NCBI GenBank assembly: GCA_950295325.1 | Contig: OX485806.1 | Span: forward strand, 26,662,001 to 26,726,000 | Length of the DNA stretch: 64,000 nt | Direction: 5' to 3' | Origin: Polytrichum commune | Taxonomy: Eukaryota; Streptophyta; Polytrichopsida; Polytrichales; Polytrichaceae | Shown here: one piece after another, positions 22,233-35,765 of the stretch | Numbering within the stretch: position 1 is the first letter of the stretch | Layout: every line of letters starts with the position of its first letter | The notes under the pieces: generated by a model | The model's input: only the letters and a program-made list of their open reading frames with translations | The model's database searches: none | Told to the model about the DNA's origin: nothing | Translations under genes and position numbers: made by a program

Positions 22233-25200
22233 ATGGCTATGGCTATGGCGGAACTCAGTTCCGCACTGTCGCGGTCCAATTTCACTCTCTCCTCATCTTC
22301 CTCAAACCTGAAATCGTCCACCACCATCACCACCCCCTTCTTCCCCCAAAATTTCTTGGCAGAAACCTTACCATCATCATCTCCATCACCATCACCATCG
22401 ACCAAGAAGCTATGTGGAACTCGCCATATGAGTACATCGAAAAGGGCTATGGGGCCTATGACAACTTTATGCATGGGTAGCAGTAGTGCACTATTGGAGC
22501 TTGTGCCTCCTCACATATCCAAGTCGCTCAATTACGACCTGCAAAGGTTCGATTCATTAAAACGAACCCCTGTCGACCTCGTGGTGGTTGGGGCGGGTCC
22601 AGCAGGATTGGCGGTGGCACAACGAGTTTCCAAAGAAGGCGTGACAGTGTGCTGCATCGATCCGAATCCCCAGAGTGTGTGGCCTAACAATTATGGTGTC
22701 TGGGTGGATGAGTTTGAAGACCTGGATCTCTTGGATTGTTTGGACTACACGTGGGCAAGTGCGGTGGTGTACCTGGATGATGTGAAGAAGAAAACCCTGG
22801 AGCGGCCGTATGGGCGTGTCAACCGGACTCGCTTGAAGTCCAAAATGCTGGAAGCTTGTATTGCCAATGGTGTCCAGTTTCATCAATCTAAGGTAGCCAT
22901 TTTTTTTCTTTTTTCTCCACTACCCAATTCTCATTTTCGTCAGTTGTCTACACTTATGTAGTACCGCCTAGATATTGGAATTTGATGCAAATTCTAGTTT
23001 AATGAAAGTAGGAGCAGCCTCCTGGATACTGATTAGGGCTATGGTTCTTTCTCATGCCACTTTGTTAGTTTCCAGTTAATGCTGTATGGTTGGATTCGTC
23101 AATTCCATGAAGCAAGTGTTGTTGATGACCGTTGGTGAAAGATTGAAGGGGTAATTCAGCAGTGTGTGTGTCCTGATTTTTCAGTTTAGGTTTCCTTTTG
23201 ACCCTTTCTCATATCATTGTGCAAGATTTAGTCAATTCTGTCACGTGTATTTGTCCTTTCCATTAAGCAAGTGTTGTCAGTCATGGTCAGCCAAAGATGG
23301 GCATTTCAGTGATGTGTGAGTCCTGGTTTGGGTTACAGTTTCTTATCATCCTGTAAGTGTTCAGTCAATGCTATTTGCCTGGATTCGTCATTTCCATCAA
23401 GCACGTTGTGTTGTTGATCGTGGTCAACTAAAGATGGGCAATTCAGCACTGTCTGTGCCCTGGTTTTGGGTTGCAGTTTCTTTTTGATCCTTTCTCATGT
23501 CATTTTGTAAGTTTCCAGTTAATGCTGTATGGTCAACCAAAGACAGGTAATTCAGCAGTGTGTGTCCTGGTTTTGGGTTGCAGTTTCTTTTTTATCCTTT
23601 CTCATGTCATTTTGGAAGTTTCTAATTAATGTTGTATGTGTGTATTTGTCATTTTCATCAAGCACCTGTTATGGAGCATGGTAAACCAAAGATGGGCAGT
23701 TGAACAGTGTGTGTGTCCTGGTTTTGGTTTCAGTTTCTTTTTTAATCCTTTCTCATGCCATTTTGGAAGCTTCCAGTCACTGCTTTATCCCTGCATTTGT
23801 CATTTGCATCAAGCAAATTTTGTTCTGGGTTAATTTCTTTTGATCCTTTCTCAAATCATTTTGTCAGTTTTCAGCGAATGCTGAATGGTCAAGCAAGGGT
23901 TGGCAATTCAGCAGTGCATGTCCTGGTTTTGCGTTCCAGTTTCTTGTGATACTTTCTCATATCAGTTTGGAAGTGTCCAGTCAATGCTGTATATGTGTTT
24001 CATCATTTCCATGAAGTGTTGTGGATCACGGTGAACCACAAATGGGCAATTCAGCAGTGTGTTTGTCCTGGTTTTTTGGTTTAGTTTCCTTTTGATCCTT
24101 TCTCATATCATTTTGTAAGTTGTTTTGGGACCAGGTGTGTCTAGTGGCGAGGTAAATAAGTTCGTGGCAGAGGCCAACCTTGAAAGGGAAGAGGCAGGTG
24201 CTCATCAAGACTCATGAGCTTATGTGGGTTGTGTAGGTCAAGACTGTAGACCATAATCCATCAAAATCATTTGTTACATGCGAAGATGGCACTTTGATTG
24301 AAGCAGCTGTCGTCCTGGATGCCACAGGCCATTCAAGGCGGCTTGTGAAGTACAACAAGCCTTTCGACCCGGGCTACCAAATTGCTTATGGTATTGTTGC
24401 CGAGGTATACATTCCTTACCGTCAAAAAACACCTTTGGTTCGTGAAGTGCATCTTCTCCATGGGAATCAGATTTGTGCTAATAATGTTGTGGCAATCAAG
24501 GTATATGGCCCCATTGTTGGCACTTCAAATTCGAGACAATTGTAGCCATTGGATCTGGTTGAGAATTGTCTCATCCTCTTGGCAATACCGAATCACAAAG
24601 ATTGTTGTTTCAAGTTTCAGAGTCAGAGTGGAGATGCAAAAGTTTGATGAGTTCAAAGTGGAAGATTCTTTTTCTCTTTAAATGACCACATAAACCCTGC
24701 CAATTTTGAGCATGTAGTCCAATCTTAATGTGACATGTGTTTTTTTGGTGTCCGTTCTTAAGTACAAGACCGTGACACATACCACTCAAATACAGGTGTT
24801 TGATTAAGAAGAGTGACCATGAAAGGCCCACATACCTTAGTATTGGGCTTGATTCTTTGAGGATTACAGTGTTCTGCTGGGTCATATATTTATCCTTTAA
24901 AAATTTTGAGTTGTAAAAAGCACACAGGTTTCTACTATGAGGGTGTGTTATGCTTTTATGTACAATGTGAGGATGTTGTGTCGCTTGTTCTCTATTTTAA
25001 CTTATGGTTCTAGTAATACTAAGATCCCAAAATGTTAGATTCCTAAGAGTGGGTGATTTGCTTGTGCAGGTAGATAGCCACCCTTTTGATCTGGACAAGA
25101 TGTTATTCATGGATTGGCGAGACTCTCACTTGCGTTCGGATAAAGAGCTTAGGGAGGGGAACGCCAAGTTACCAACCTTTTTATACGCAATGCCTTTCTC

Positions 25201-28200
25201 AGCCAATCACATCTTCCTAGGTGGCATTTTATGCTCTGTATTGATGTTTGCAACCATGTTCATGTATGGAGGTCTAATGCATTGTCACTTGCTATCATGA
25301 GGTTTAGAATGAGAAAATGATCAAGAATACAAAGAACTTCAACAAATCTAAGTGCTGGGAATATCATGCTGTTGATGTCAGACAGAGAGACAATGCTGTG
25401 ACCTATCTTTTGTAGTTTTGGGTGTCAAACTGCAGCAGCTACCATCTAAGCTAGAATTGTCGATATTCAAGCCTGCAGGTTGTATGTCACTTGCTCCACT
25501 TGTATTGATTTTCTGGATGATGTGGCCGGTGGGATTCTCAGAGGAGACTTCACTGGTGGCAAGGCCTGGTGTCCCAATGGATGTGATCCAGAAACGCATG
25601 GAGTTGCGGTTGAAGCACCTGGGCATACATGTCCGTAGCATCGAAGAAGACGAGTGAGATATTCCATACGAACTGTTGACCATAGTACCTTATCAGTTTA
25701 GATACTTTCCTTGCCAAAATTGAATATAATTGTACACCTCTCAACTTTCCAACAGGTACCAACCAAGTAGTGCATGACATGTGGAACCTTCAGTCAAGAA
25801 AATAATCATCTCTTTTTAGTCTTGGTTCTTGTGTCTGTCCAGCAAAGATGTCCTGGGTAGCAAGTGATCTGCAATGTGTGGTAAACATCTAATTGTGAAT
25901 TTCAAATTGTTGGAATAGGGATCATTGGAAGCCAGGTTTGAATTATCTGCGACCAATACTTCGTGGGAATATATGCAGGAAATGTGTCATTCCAATGGGC
26001 GGTGTACTCCCTGTAATTCCACAAAGAGTCCTTGGCATTGGTGGGACTGCTGGCATGGTTCATCCATCCACTGGTAAATCTACTTACTCTCTTTGCTTAC
26101 AATGCAACCTTCGCTTGATAGCACAAATGAATTCAACAACATTACAACTAAGATCATGGTCTTTGGGCTGGTTTTGCCTTCAAATTAATAATTATTATGT
26201 GCTGAACTAAAGAGGACGGACTAAGATGTCTTTGTAACTCGAAATAATGGGGACTGCTTATTGTATTCTGCCAGTTGGAGATGACTTTCCTGTTTAATGA
26301 AATCATCTGCCTATATGTTGTGTTCAAAGTTGACTGCGGTTGTACATGCCATATATCCAGGTCCTTTAGTGAAAATTACTCTTTGTTGTTTTCAACATGA
26401 GATGCAATAGAGATGTCCTTAACTTGAGGGTACTTCTGGTTGGGAGTTGGTTGTTTTGTATACGACATCTTCCTTGTTTGGTGAGTTTCCATTGCATGCT
26501 TGGAGGTGGTGTGGAGGTTTGAACAAAGAACATTCTATATTGGTTTATTAATGGTCAAATTCATTTAGGTATGCCTACAAGAGGTGCTTAAATGAGTCTG
26601 GCCCTCAATGAACTGAAATTGGTTGCTATTCATTCAAGTTCAAACACTTCCTACCAAGTGTGCACCACAAGTGGAAAGAAATTATTGATTTTGGCTGCAA
26701 ACAACCAATGGGAAATTATGGGGGACCTACTCTATATAGAATCCAAAATTGTGACTAATCTTTGTGCTTATGAACAGGCTACATGGTGGCGAGGACATTG
26801 GCTGCTGCACCATTATTGGCTGAATCTGTTGTTCAGAGACTAGGGGGCTCTGCAAGCACCCATGTTCCTACTAAAAAGCCTGACTCGTCACGTCACTTAG
26901 AATCCACAGCTCCTTCACAGCAATTAGAGGCATCCATAAAAGTGGATGAGTCTTCTGGTCCACAAGGAGACGAACTCGCAGCTGGCGTGTGGGCAGACTT
27001 GTGGCCTTTGGATAGGCAACAGCAAAGGGCATTTTTCTGTTTCGGCATGGATGTCCTCCTTAAGGTGCAAAATGTGTACTGTTTCACATTCTTGTGACAA
27101 TTTTGTCTTTGCAATTTTTTGGTTTTGAGGACTAGGTATCGAAGAGCTCGAATGAGAGATTGCTCAACCCTTCAAGGACCAAGGGGTTCAATAAGCAACC
27201 TATACACAATTGTTCCGATTTTAAAGATTGATTGGAAATCCACGTTTCTTTAAAGATGGACCTTTATTCCATGTGAGTAGTAGTGTTTTGAAACAGACAA
27301 ATAGAAAGTGTGTACAGATAATTTCATTTGACGAATAGTTTGCAAGGAAAAGCAAGAAGATGTTGATGTTATGGACCAGTACTGACCCTTATAGGTTGTT
27401 GATGCAGCTTGACTTGGCAGGAACGAGGCGGTTCTTTGATGCGTTTTTTAATCTCGAACCTCACAATTGGCAAGGATTCTTATCATCCCGCCTTTATTTT
27501 ATGGAGGTAATTTCAAGTTCTAACCACTATCACTGCACTATCAAGTTTCTCTTATGAACTATACCAATATGTGCAGTTAGGTTTCCCCACACTAATGCAT
27601 CAGCATTCCACACTATTTGATTAGTTATTACCACAGTGACAAAATACAACTTGTTTGTTTTTTTAAAAATAAGTTTTATAACTGTGGTTGCTATAGGAAT
27701 GAATAGACAAAGTTTTAAGTCTTTGTAATCTGATTTTGACCCAGGGTAATTTTGCATGGGTAAAGAGCCAACCTACTCATGAAGGTAACTTAAGTGCACA
27801 TAATAGTGTAGGTAATGTAGGTAATGGATGCGAGGAGCCTTGCCACAAGCTGTAGTAGGTGCCTGACCTAATATGGCCAATGGGAGGGTGACACATATCC
27901 ATTATTGGACATAGTGGTCAGGTCATGGCATGGTCATTGGTTATGGGTGATAATGGGGCTCCTCGTATCCAATCAGGATAAGACACATCAGCAAATCGCA
28001 TGGCCTGACCACTACATCACTCTGACTGAACTCGGGTTAATGTCAATAACCTGCACCCTCACAATTAATGGACGTCTAGAACTGACTGCTAGTTACAGAT
28101 GAACTGGTTGAATTTGAGAAATAATTGGTTGAAGTTCAAGACTTCAGGAAAATTACCGAACGTTTTAGAGGAATTTAGAGAATATACCCCAAATTAATAA

Positions 28201-29133
28201 AGAAAAACCGAAAGGTGTCAGCATGTAACCGGTGGGAGGTGGAAACACTGGGATCTCGACTGACTGTGCCCAAAAACCTCCCAGGACACTGCTCCCAATT
28301 TGCATGGGCACTCAAAGTTGCAACTTCCAGATTCTCCTTCGTCTGACTTGTATAATGACATTCGATGCCTTTTAGAGGGCTATTAACAAATAAATTATAA
28401 ATTTACCCATTTATCTTAATAAGACTTTTGGTCGGGAGTAGGTCCTCTGATATCTCATTCGATGTTTTTCATACAAAATCAATCATATGTTCTCACTTGT
28501 GGTGCATGCTCAGAGGGAGTGTTTGAATTGGAATGAAGAGCAACCTATTTCGTTTCATTGATAGCCATACTCATTTTAGCACCTCTTGGCATGCTAAAAT
28601 GAGCTTGACCCTTCATGACCAAATTAAAATGTTCTTCGTACAAAGCTCCACACTGCCTTCAAGCATGCACTGAGAACTCACCTATATGGAAGGTTTTATA
28701 TGCAAAACAACTAATTCCAGCTTAAAAGTCCCATTGAGCTAACGATAATTTTGATGTCTGAAGATTTTAATGTGCAACTAACTAATGTACCTGGTTCAAT
28801 ATGATTGCAAGACCTGCTACAAAGAAAGTAAACTTAAGAGTAGTTTTAACTGACAAAACCATGTATGCCTCTAATAAACCAACACCTTCAAAAGAAATAT
28901 ATATTGCAATGCTGCATCCACGTGACTCTGTTGATTGTGTTACATCAATCAAAATTCATCACTAATATATCTGTTTGTGCTGTTTTTCTGGTCAGCTTAT
29001 TGGATTCGGGCTTTCTCTTTTCAAACATGCCACCAACCATGCGCGGGCAGAAATCGTAACTATTGGGACCCTGCCACTTGTCAAGTTAGTTACAGAGATT
29101 GCCCAGATGAAGCCCCCAAGAAGCCAGTCATAG
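22233..29133 (+). CDS. LCYB: Lycopene beta-cyclase, chloroplast, 569 aa, 8 exons
   Basis: Exons: 22233-22892, 24237-24404, 25070-25220, 25542-25653, 25979-26073, 26778-27064, 27408-27506, 28996-29133. All introns are GT-AG and the joined frame is open to TAG. The enzyme cyclises both ends of lycopene to make beta-carotene in plastids. The first ~110 residues are Ser/Pro/Thr-rich, as in a transit peptide. VVVGAGPAGLAVAQ (about 117-130) is the dinucleotide-binding motif, followed by WPNNYGVWVDEFE (150-162), RPYGRVNR, VVLDATG (245-251), MDWRDSH, FLEETSLVARPG (from 325), VIPMGG, GIGGTAGMVHPSTGYMVART, FFCFGMD and RRFFDAFF. RPYGRVNR and EETSLVAR fit beta rather than epsilon cyclase. It is longer than the usual ~500 aa because of the N-terminus and a ~30-residue Ser-rich insertion in exon 6 (26860-26960). 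First in-frame ATG of the exon chosen. Confidence 0.95.
23030..24130 (+). repeat. Degenerate tandem minisatellite in LCYB intron 1, about seven copies of ~145 bp
   Basis: The phrases TCCTGGTTTTGGGTTGCAG, TTTGATCCTTTCTCATGTC, AAGTTTCCAGTTAATGCTG and AAAGATGGGCAATTCAGCAG recur in order. The TCCTGGTTTT anchor appears near 23170, 23311, 23456, 23567, 23717, 23922 and 24068. Intervals vary from about 110 to 205, so copies carry indels. The array fills most of the 1.3-kb intron. Confidence 0.85.
28089..28291 (+). repeat. Dispersed repeat family R1, copy 1 (in LCYB intron 7)
   Basis: This ~205-bp unit starts TAGTTACAGATGAACTGGTT, contains GAGAAATAA(T/C)(T/C)GGTTGAAG and CATGTAACCGG, and ends near GCCCAAAAACCTCCCAGG. 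Two further same-strand copies lie at 51440-51643 and 55171-55382. I saw no clear terminal inverted repeats, so the element class is open. Confidence 0.8.
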
Positions 29134-32100
29134 TGAAGAAGTCCTTTTCCTTTCTGTACTTTATCCCCCCTTTCCCTTCTTGTTGATTGATGACTACCAT
29201 TGGTTTTGTGAGGTGTTTAGGGTCATATTTTTTCTCCTTGTCATTTTTGGAATAGCCGTGGACAATTTTAACACTTTGACCCTTCTTCTCAGGGGTTGTG
29301 AGATGTCATGTAATATTATCCTCATCAAAGAATGATTTGAAGACGTGTTGCTATGTCAGCCAAGGTCATTAGCAGCCAAAGTGGTATATCTGTGGATAAT
29401 CACAAATTCAGATGCATAACTAGCGTTACAGTTTGTAGCTTGTTAGAAAGTTGGGTTGGCTTTATTGAGCTACTTTGTTCGAAAACTAAAAGGCTGAGGC
29501 GGGTGTTTTTGTCTGGGCAGTCACCGCTGTTGGACAATACATGTTTATGTCATAATCTTGTCATTTTGGACACAAGGACAACTGAGTTTGAACACTCTTA
29601 ACTCTACAAAGCTTCCATCGGTATCATAACATTATTAAGCAATGTGTGTTTGTTCATGTGGGCATACGAATATAACCATGGAATGTCCCAACCTTGCAAT
29701 ACAGGACTACTATGCAATCAATCAATTCAACACTTTCATAGTGTGACAATTTTGCATATAGGTCTTGTGAAATTTGATGAAATTGGTCTCACTCAAGACA
29801 CTCATATGTCATCAATTCCTTTATATCTTTTAAACCAACGCCCTTTACACTAGAGGAGTGCAAAGCTTGAAGGAAAGAGCCTTCTTGTTTACGGAGAACT
29901 TTTTACCATCACTCTCTAGACTCTACACTCTTACAATGAATTGCCTTAATCATGTATACATGCTCCATTTTACAGGGGATGACAATAACATCATGGGGTT
30001 ATTATGTATATGAAGTAACTTTCTCATGTGAGAAGCTTTAGAGGGGCCTAATTAGGGTACGCTTATCTTAGGGTGACTTATAGCCAAGGTCTTAATCTTG
30101 GATTCCAAGAATATCCATCACATGTGTGGAATATCCCATGAATTGTGCATGCCATTTGCATTATCTCCTTGCCCCCCCCCCCCCCCCCCATAAAAATATC
30201 CCTTTAACTTAGGTTGTGTATGTCTCTACAAGTTTCAGAATTACATATAGATGTAGACCAACTCAAAGATGAAGCAATATTATAATTTGTGCCGGTGGCA
30301 ATATCGGAGTCATCTTTCTTTCTTTTCTTTCTCCTATACTTACCTCTCCTCAAAGTTCATACTACCCTATTAATTTTTACAAAACTATGTGGAGCATTAA
30401 CTATTATACATGTATCATTTTGCAATCCAAAGTCTCATTAAAAACCCCTTTCCACACCCACATGGTACAATGCGGGCTATAATGTTGAGTACACTCTCCA
30501 AGTACGTTTGCTTGTTTACTTGAATCCAATTTACACTTGAGATTTCTAATTCAAAGCTTAAACCTTTTAACGTTGTTGACAATGTTTAGATGTCGCCTTT
30601 ATGGATCTAGTGTGGAACAACTACAACAAACTCTCTATCAACATCCTAAGCTTTGGACTCATGAAGGTCAATGAGGAATAACAAGGGTTTGAACTCTCGA
30701 ATTGTTTGATGAACCTTTAATTATTTTTTGGATTGTCATGAGTGTTCCTTTATTTAGGTAAAAGAAAAGCATTGCAAACGAGCGTACCTCTCATTCATCC
30801 AACACAAAAACTTAACACGTTGTAGAATTGTGGTTGGATTATTCAATATAGCTTTTTGGAAGGTGTACTCAATGTTAGAACCATGAATCACGTGAATGCA
30901 TGACCATGAAATTAATACCCCTAATATACAAGATTTTCCCCTCCTAAAAATGATAATATACGTACAAATATGTAATTAAGGAATCCCCTTGAATACATAC
31001 ATAAGTGAAAAATAAATAAATCATATAGATCTCAATCATATGTGTGCACCCAAAAGATCATGTGAAAATTATGGTTAAAATATTTGTAGCGAGACATATT
31101 TACATATCATTGATGAAATGATTGAACACTCTTTCATCCATTGAATGTAACTCATACAAATTTGTTTCTATAATAGAAGTCATTGTAGCCAATGCAATGA
31201 TGATATGTAGCTCCACCATCACATAATCTGTCATATCATAAGTCCACATTGACCCATTCTTATTTTGATACCAATATAGCCCTATTTCCATATTGGAAGG
31301 CTAGTCCACGAGGTCGATCGGATGTTGATATTCAATACATCTATTGCCAAATTTGTGACGCATCCTACAAACCCTTCCCAGATACCAAGCCTTGGTGATC
31401 AATGTTTTGGCTAACTTGCCTTTTTTATTATTTATTTTCTTAATTTTTTTCCCTTCACTGCTTGAGAGACAAACAATATTGTACAATCACATCCCAATCA
31501 TAATCCCCGGGTATAGAGAGTCAAACTTTAGGTTTGACATACAATATACCAGACTTGATTCAGGTGAGCTAATTCTTGGACAACGTGGGATTACCATTCA
31601 ACTCACTAAGCAAGGTATTCTTGCATATTTTAGACCCATCCACTTCAACAAATGGCAATATAGAAAGTTGCAATGGATTTCCTTCATGCTCATCAACAAA
31701 ATTATCCAAAACATGCCTTAATTCACATTTGATGGTTGATACATTAGTCACTAAATGTTCATCAAACATCCAAAGGGTGGTCTTTCTCCTTACTGTCCTA
31801 AACCCTAAATTTTAGGGATAAATATGGTTCACATATTAGATGAACTATTCATTTGGATCTCTTGTAACTACCCACTTCATTATAATAACTAAAGGTAGAA
31901 GTACAACAAGGTAATTTTACAGTATGAGTAATACACTTGGTATACCCACAAAGCTAGAATAAGATATTATAAAACCCAATGGTTGTTTTTGGACTCCATA
32001 ATTCTTTTTGGTGTAACAAGTTCAATAATCTCATTCTATGTCATTGAAATGCCTCTTTGTTGCATGTTTTAATTAAGATTTAGGTAATTACTATATTGGG

Positions 32101-34970
32101 AAACACATTTATTTCTCATGCATGAATATGAGAAATGTTATGTTCCCTTGTTCCCATCGTTCATGTTGTTCCCAATGTTCCCAACATTCACAAATTTGGC
32201 ATCCCAAACTATGGGTAATATCTATTTTGAGACTATCTAAAGTCTCCAATATAGTGTTTTGGACTTGGATTTTTTTTATGAGGTGGATGGGTGCAAGCAT
32301 GGTAAAGTGGACAACTCCTAATCCCTACCTAGTGTTAGTTGAAAGTGAATCAAAACTATGCACTAACTTTGAATTTTGTGAAAGAAAAAAAAATCACAGA
32401 CATGTAAAAAACATATTAATCTATAGAGCCGGGAAATTTATGATGACAAAAAAAAGTCCAAGAAAAGTCTACATATTTTAGAGATGGTGCAAATGGTGTG
32501 CAAGTAGGTGATATTGAACAAGTAACTATCTCAAATTTGTTTGAAACAAGATAAAATTACATAAAAGTGATGGTTTTCTATTAAGTTTTGTGATGATGCC
32601 CTCAAGTATATAATGAATTCAAAGAATATGAGAAAAAGTCCAACTTCAAAATATTTAAGGTCATGAAATCTACGTCCAAAACTAAATTCAACCATTTGCT
32701 ATTGGGCATCACTTTTATGATAGGTTTAGGAGATCTCAACTTGATATTCTACATATGAGTATTTAACATAACAATAAAGGTCATAATGAAAAAAAATAAA
32801 ATTTAAACAACACTTTGCTACTACTTTTAAGCCTTTGACCAAAAAACCTTTGGTTTTAGTACAACAAAGCATTTTTTTGGTCCATTTTACCATGCTTTCA
32901 CCTGGGTGTCTTCTTGGTGTGTGGGCATGTGTAATTGTATTATGAGGAGTGACATGATAGGTTTGTTGGAGATTGTTGAGGGCTTGTAGGTAAGGAGATA
33001 TGTCAGCGAGGATTGGTATTCTGGTGACATTTTTGTTGAAGTAGATGGATTTGTGGATCATTGTGACTACACCTCCTCTAGTAGGTGTGTACATGGAGTA
33101 GGGGCTTTGTATGTGTGCGGTGTTGTCGTTGGCATGTCATAACTAGTTGCGGTGCATTTGGAAAAGTATGTAGGAATTCTTGGATATCCGGTAGGCTAGA
33201 GCTTATATGTCCCAAGTTCCATGTGATGAGTGTAAAGGTTGAAGATATTAAGGCAATTGGTGTGGTGGTGGGCGTCATGTTGTTTAGGGAGTTGTGCTTA
33301 TGGTGGGAGGCTTGTATGTATCATGTGACTTTACATTGGGTGTATTTCATTAGTTCTTGGATGATTTATGATGATATGTATGGAATATCCTCTTGGAGGG
33401 ATGTTGTGGAGATTGTTTCATTGCTTGTTATTTTCTGATTGATGTGCTCATATGCTTTGTGGGTGGGCGATTTTGTGTTGTCTTCTATATTTATGTTAGT
33501 GTATTGGGTTGTCAAGGCCTAGGTAGTCTTATGGTGGTGGGTAATTTGTGTAGTTGTCCGAGGGGGGTTAATAGGCTCCTTGAGCTTTAGCCCATGGGCT
33601 AGTTGTTCATTGCAAATTGGTTGTGATGAGCATAAAGAGTTTAAATGAGGGAGGGTAGGGGGTGAGTACTTGGACGTGCTTTGTGAGGTGAGGGAGTGTT
33701 GGTGTTTGTTATGGTGGACTAAGTTCCTAGAAGTGGACTCTTGATTGGAAAGCTTATGACGTTTGTGTAGCACTATGAAATTCAACCCCCTATATACGAG
33801 AAGTTTATAATGAAAAAAAAATGTATACATACTGACGGCATGCTAAAAAATAGTCTTGTATTCATATTAAGCATTTCAATTTGATGTGATAAATGCCTCC
33901 ACTACATATGCAAACTATACATCATAATTTAAATAATCCTTTATCACATATGAAATCCCCTTTCATTTTCCAATGAGAAAGTCATTGAATGTTTTTCATC
34001 CATAGCATGTAACTCAACGGTTTTTTCAAACAAACAAAGATAAGAGCACAATAAATTAGCCACAATGTAAAGTGCAAAACTTAAGGAAACCCATGAGAGC
34101 TCCAAGAGCCTCTAGTTTGTAAAAAACCTAGAACCCAAATTCAAACCCTAAATAGAATCACAGAATAGTCATTGAGGACTATGACCATATGAAAACAATG
34201 GATGAAAACATGCAGTGGATAAAATCAAACACATCTATTGTCAACTTTTCTCTAAATCTTAGGGCCCCCTTTTGTACATCTACCTTTACTTCATAGATTT
34301 TAATAGCCTTTTTAGATGTATATACTAGAGAAAAACAATACCTCTCCCTTACATATATGATGTATGCTAATGCCTCAAATCATACCCTTTCTTGCACTCA
34401 CGTTAGTTCGTACGTGGTATGAAGAGTCCATCCCTGAGACTCAGTTCTAGGTATGATTTGAACATGTCTTTTAGGTGGCGATTCGGCAAACACCTATCCC
34501 AATAATTGTATATATTATTTTTGTTCTTTTCTAATTCAATAGAAGATACGGCTAATCAAGTGAAAAAACACTCCACTTATTGACGTGCAATGAAAAACTA
34601 CCACCAATACATTGATGCAAAAACCAAATCAGATGGACAAGCTTACTAACCCCTACTCCATTGAGGTGCCTAGTGATTTCTTATCCCCTAAATGCTGTGT
34701 GGGGTTTTAGATCCAAAATAGGTCATTGCGGAGCCCCATTCTTTAAGTTATAGATAAACATCAAGACACATGTAATACAATCATATTAGATGGATGTAAT
34801 GAAGCTGAACTCTAAACAATCAAGTATTTTTTTTATCATCTGTCAGAATCATACAAATTGCAAAATCATGACAAATATATGAATAGAGGTGTGATTTTGA
34901 TAATTTTTAGACCTATTTTGGAAGATTAAAAAACATGATATATAAAGAACAAACAACAAAGACACATGTA
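29134..34970. other. Intergenic, no gene seen; repeat debris
   Basis: No recognisable exon. Notable content: a run of 18 C at about 30172-30189, and a block at about 32880-33790 whose + strand is unusually rich in G and T, with several 60-120-codon chance frames. No protein family is recognised in either strand of that block. Confidence 0.5.
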
Positions 34971-34977
34971 TTTTAGA

Positions 34978-35092
34978 ATGATTGGACTACATGGCACTCA
35001 AAATTTGTTACATATTCCATGTTTAATAGACTTCAACATAATTGAGGGAGGCCTATATGATCATTTGAAAAAAATGATAATCATCAATTTGA
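34978..35092 (+). repeat. Dispersed repeat family R2, copy 1
   Basis: It shares GATTGGACTA..., '(A)TTCCA.G.TTAATAG', 'AACAT(A)AT.G.GGGAGGCCTA', 'TATGATCA.TTTGAAAAAAA' with blocks at 40947-41040 and 58658-58766. It looks like a decayed transposon segment. The termini are not defined. Confidence 0.5.
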
Positions 35093-35654
35093 CAAATTTT
35101 TCAACATGATGAAGAGCTTCTATAACATTTTTCAATGGGCTCGGGTTGTTTGCCATCCCACTTTGGTGTGGCTTGACCCCACCAGAGTCAAGTCCACCCA
35201 CACAAGTACCAGACTCCGGTATAGGACTTGGTGGCTACTGCATGAACCGGCTAGGTTTCCCTTACTTATGGCTAGTATACCTTGGTAGGACAATACCAAT
35301 CATTGCCATGGTTTTCAACATCAGTTTAATTTTGATTGGAGATTTGAATATCTCGGACTCTATGCCTAGTACGTTGCTAAACGTCATGTATCATTGTAGT
35401 CTAGTTTCTTATTAGAGAACTCTTTATGTTTTGGTGTTAATGAAATTATTAGTTTTCAAAAGTTAGTAGGGAATTTAGATAAGATGATAGTTGCTAACTT
35501 GGGTAGGCAACACCAGAGATCTTTGGACTCCTATTTCAAGAGTTCTTAAGAATATTTGAATTTGTTTGGAGTAAAAAGTTATTATTTCATACCATCTTGT
35601 ATATTGCTTAAACTCGTTGTATATATACTTAAAGATCATATTACTTATGTTTTC

Positions 35655-35765
35655 GTACTCCCTCGATAATACGACAATTTCATGCCATGCCATTTGTCAT
35701 ATTAATGAGAAGACAACACCTCAATAATACGACTTTTTGTGTCGTACTACAGAGGGAGAACAGTA
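35655..35765. mobile_element. Small Stowaway-like MITE candidate
   Basis: Left end TACTCCCTCGATAATACGAC and right end GTCGTACTACAGAGGGAGAA are imperfect inverted repeats about 110 bases apart. CTCCCTC-type ends with TA flanks are typical of Stowaway (Tc1/mariner-derived) MITEs. An internal CAATAATACGAC repeats the left end. Similar CTCCCTC-type sequence without a clear partner lies near 44305. Confidence 0.5.

Noticed and set aside
30172-30190. Poly-C run, and similar G or C runs near 10568 and 51988
   Set aside because: Simple homopolymers, prone to sequencing length error; no function can be claimed.
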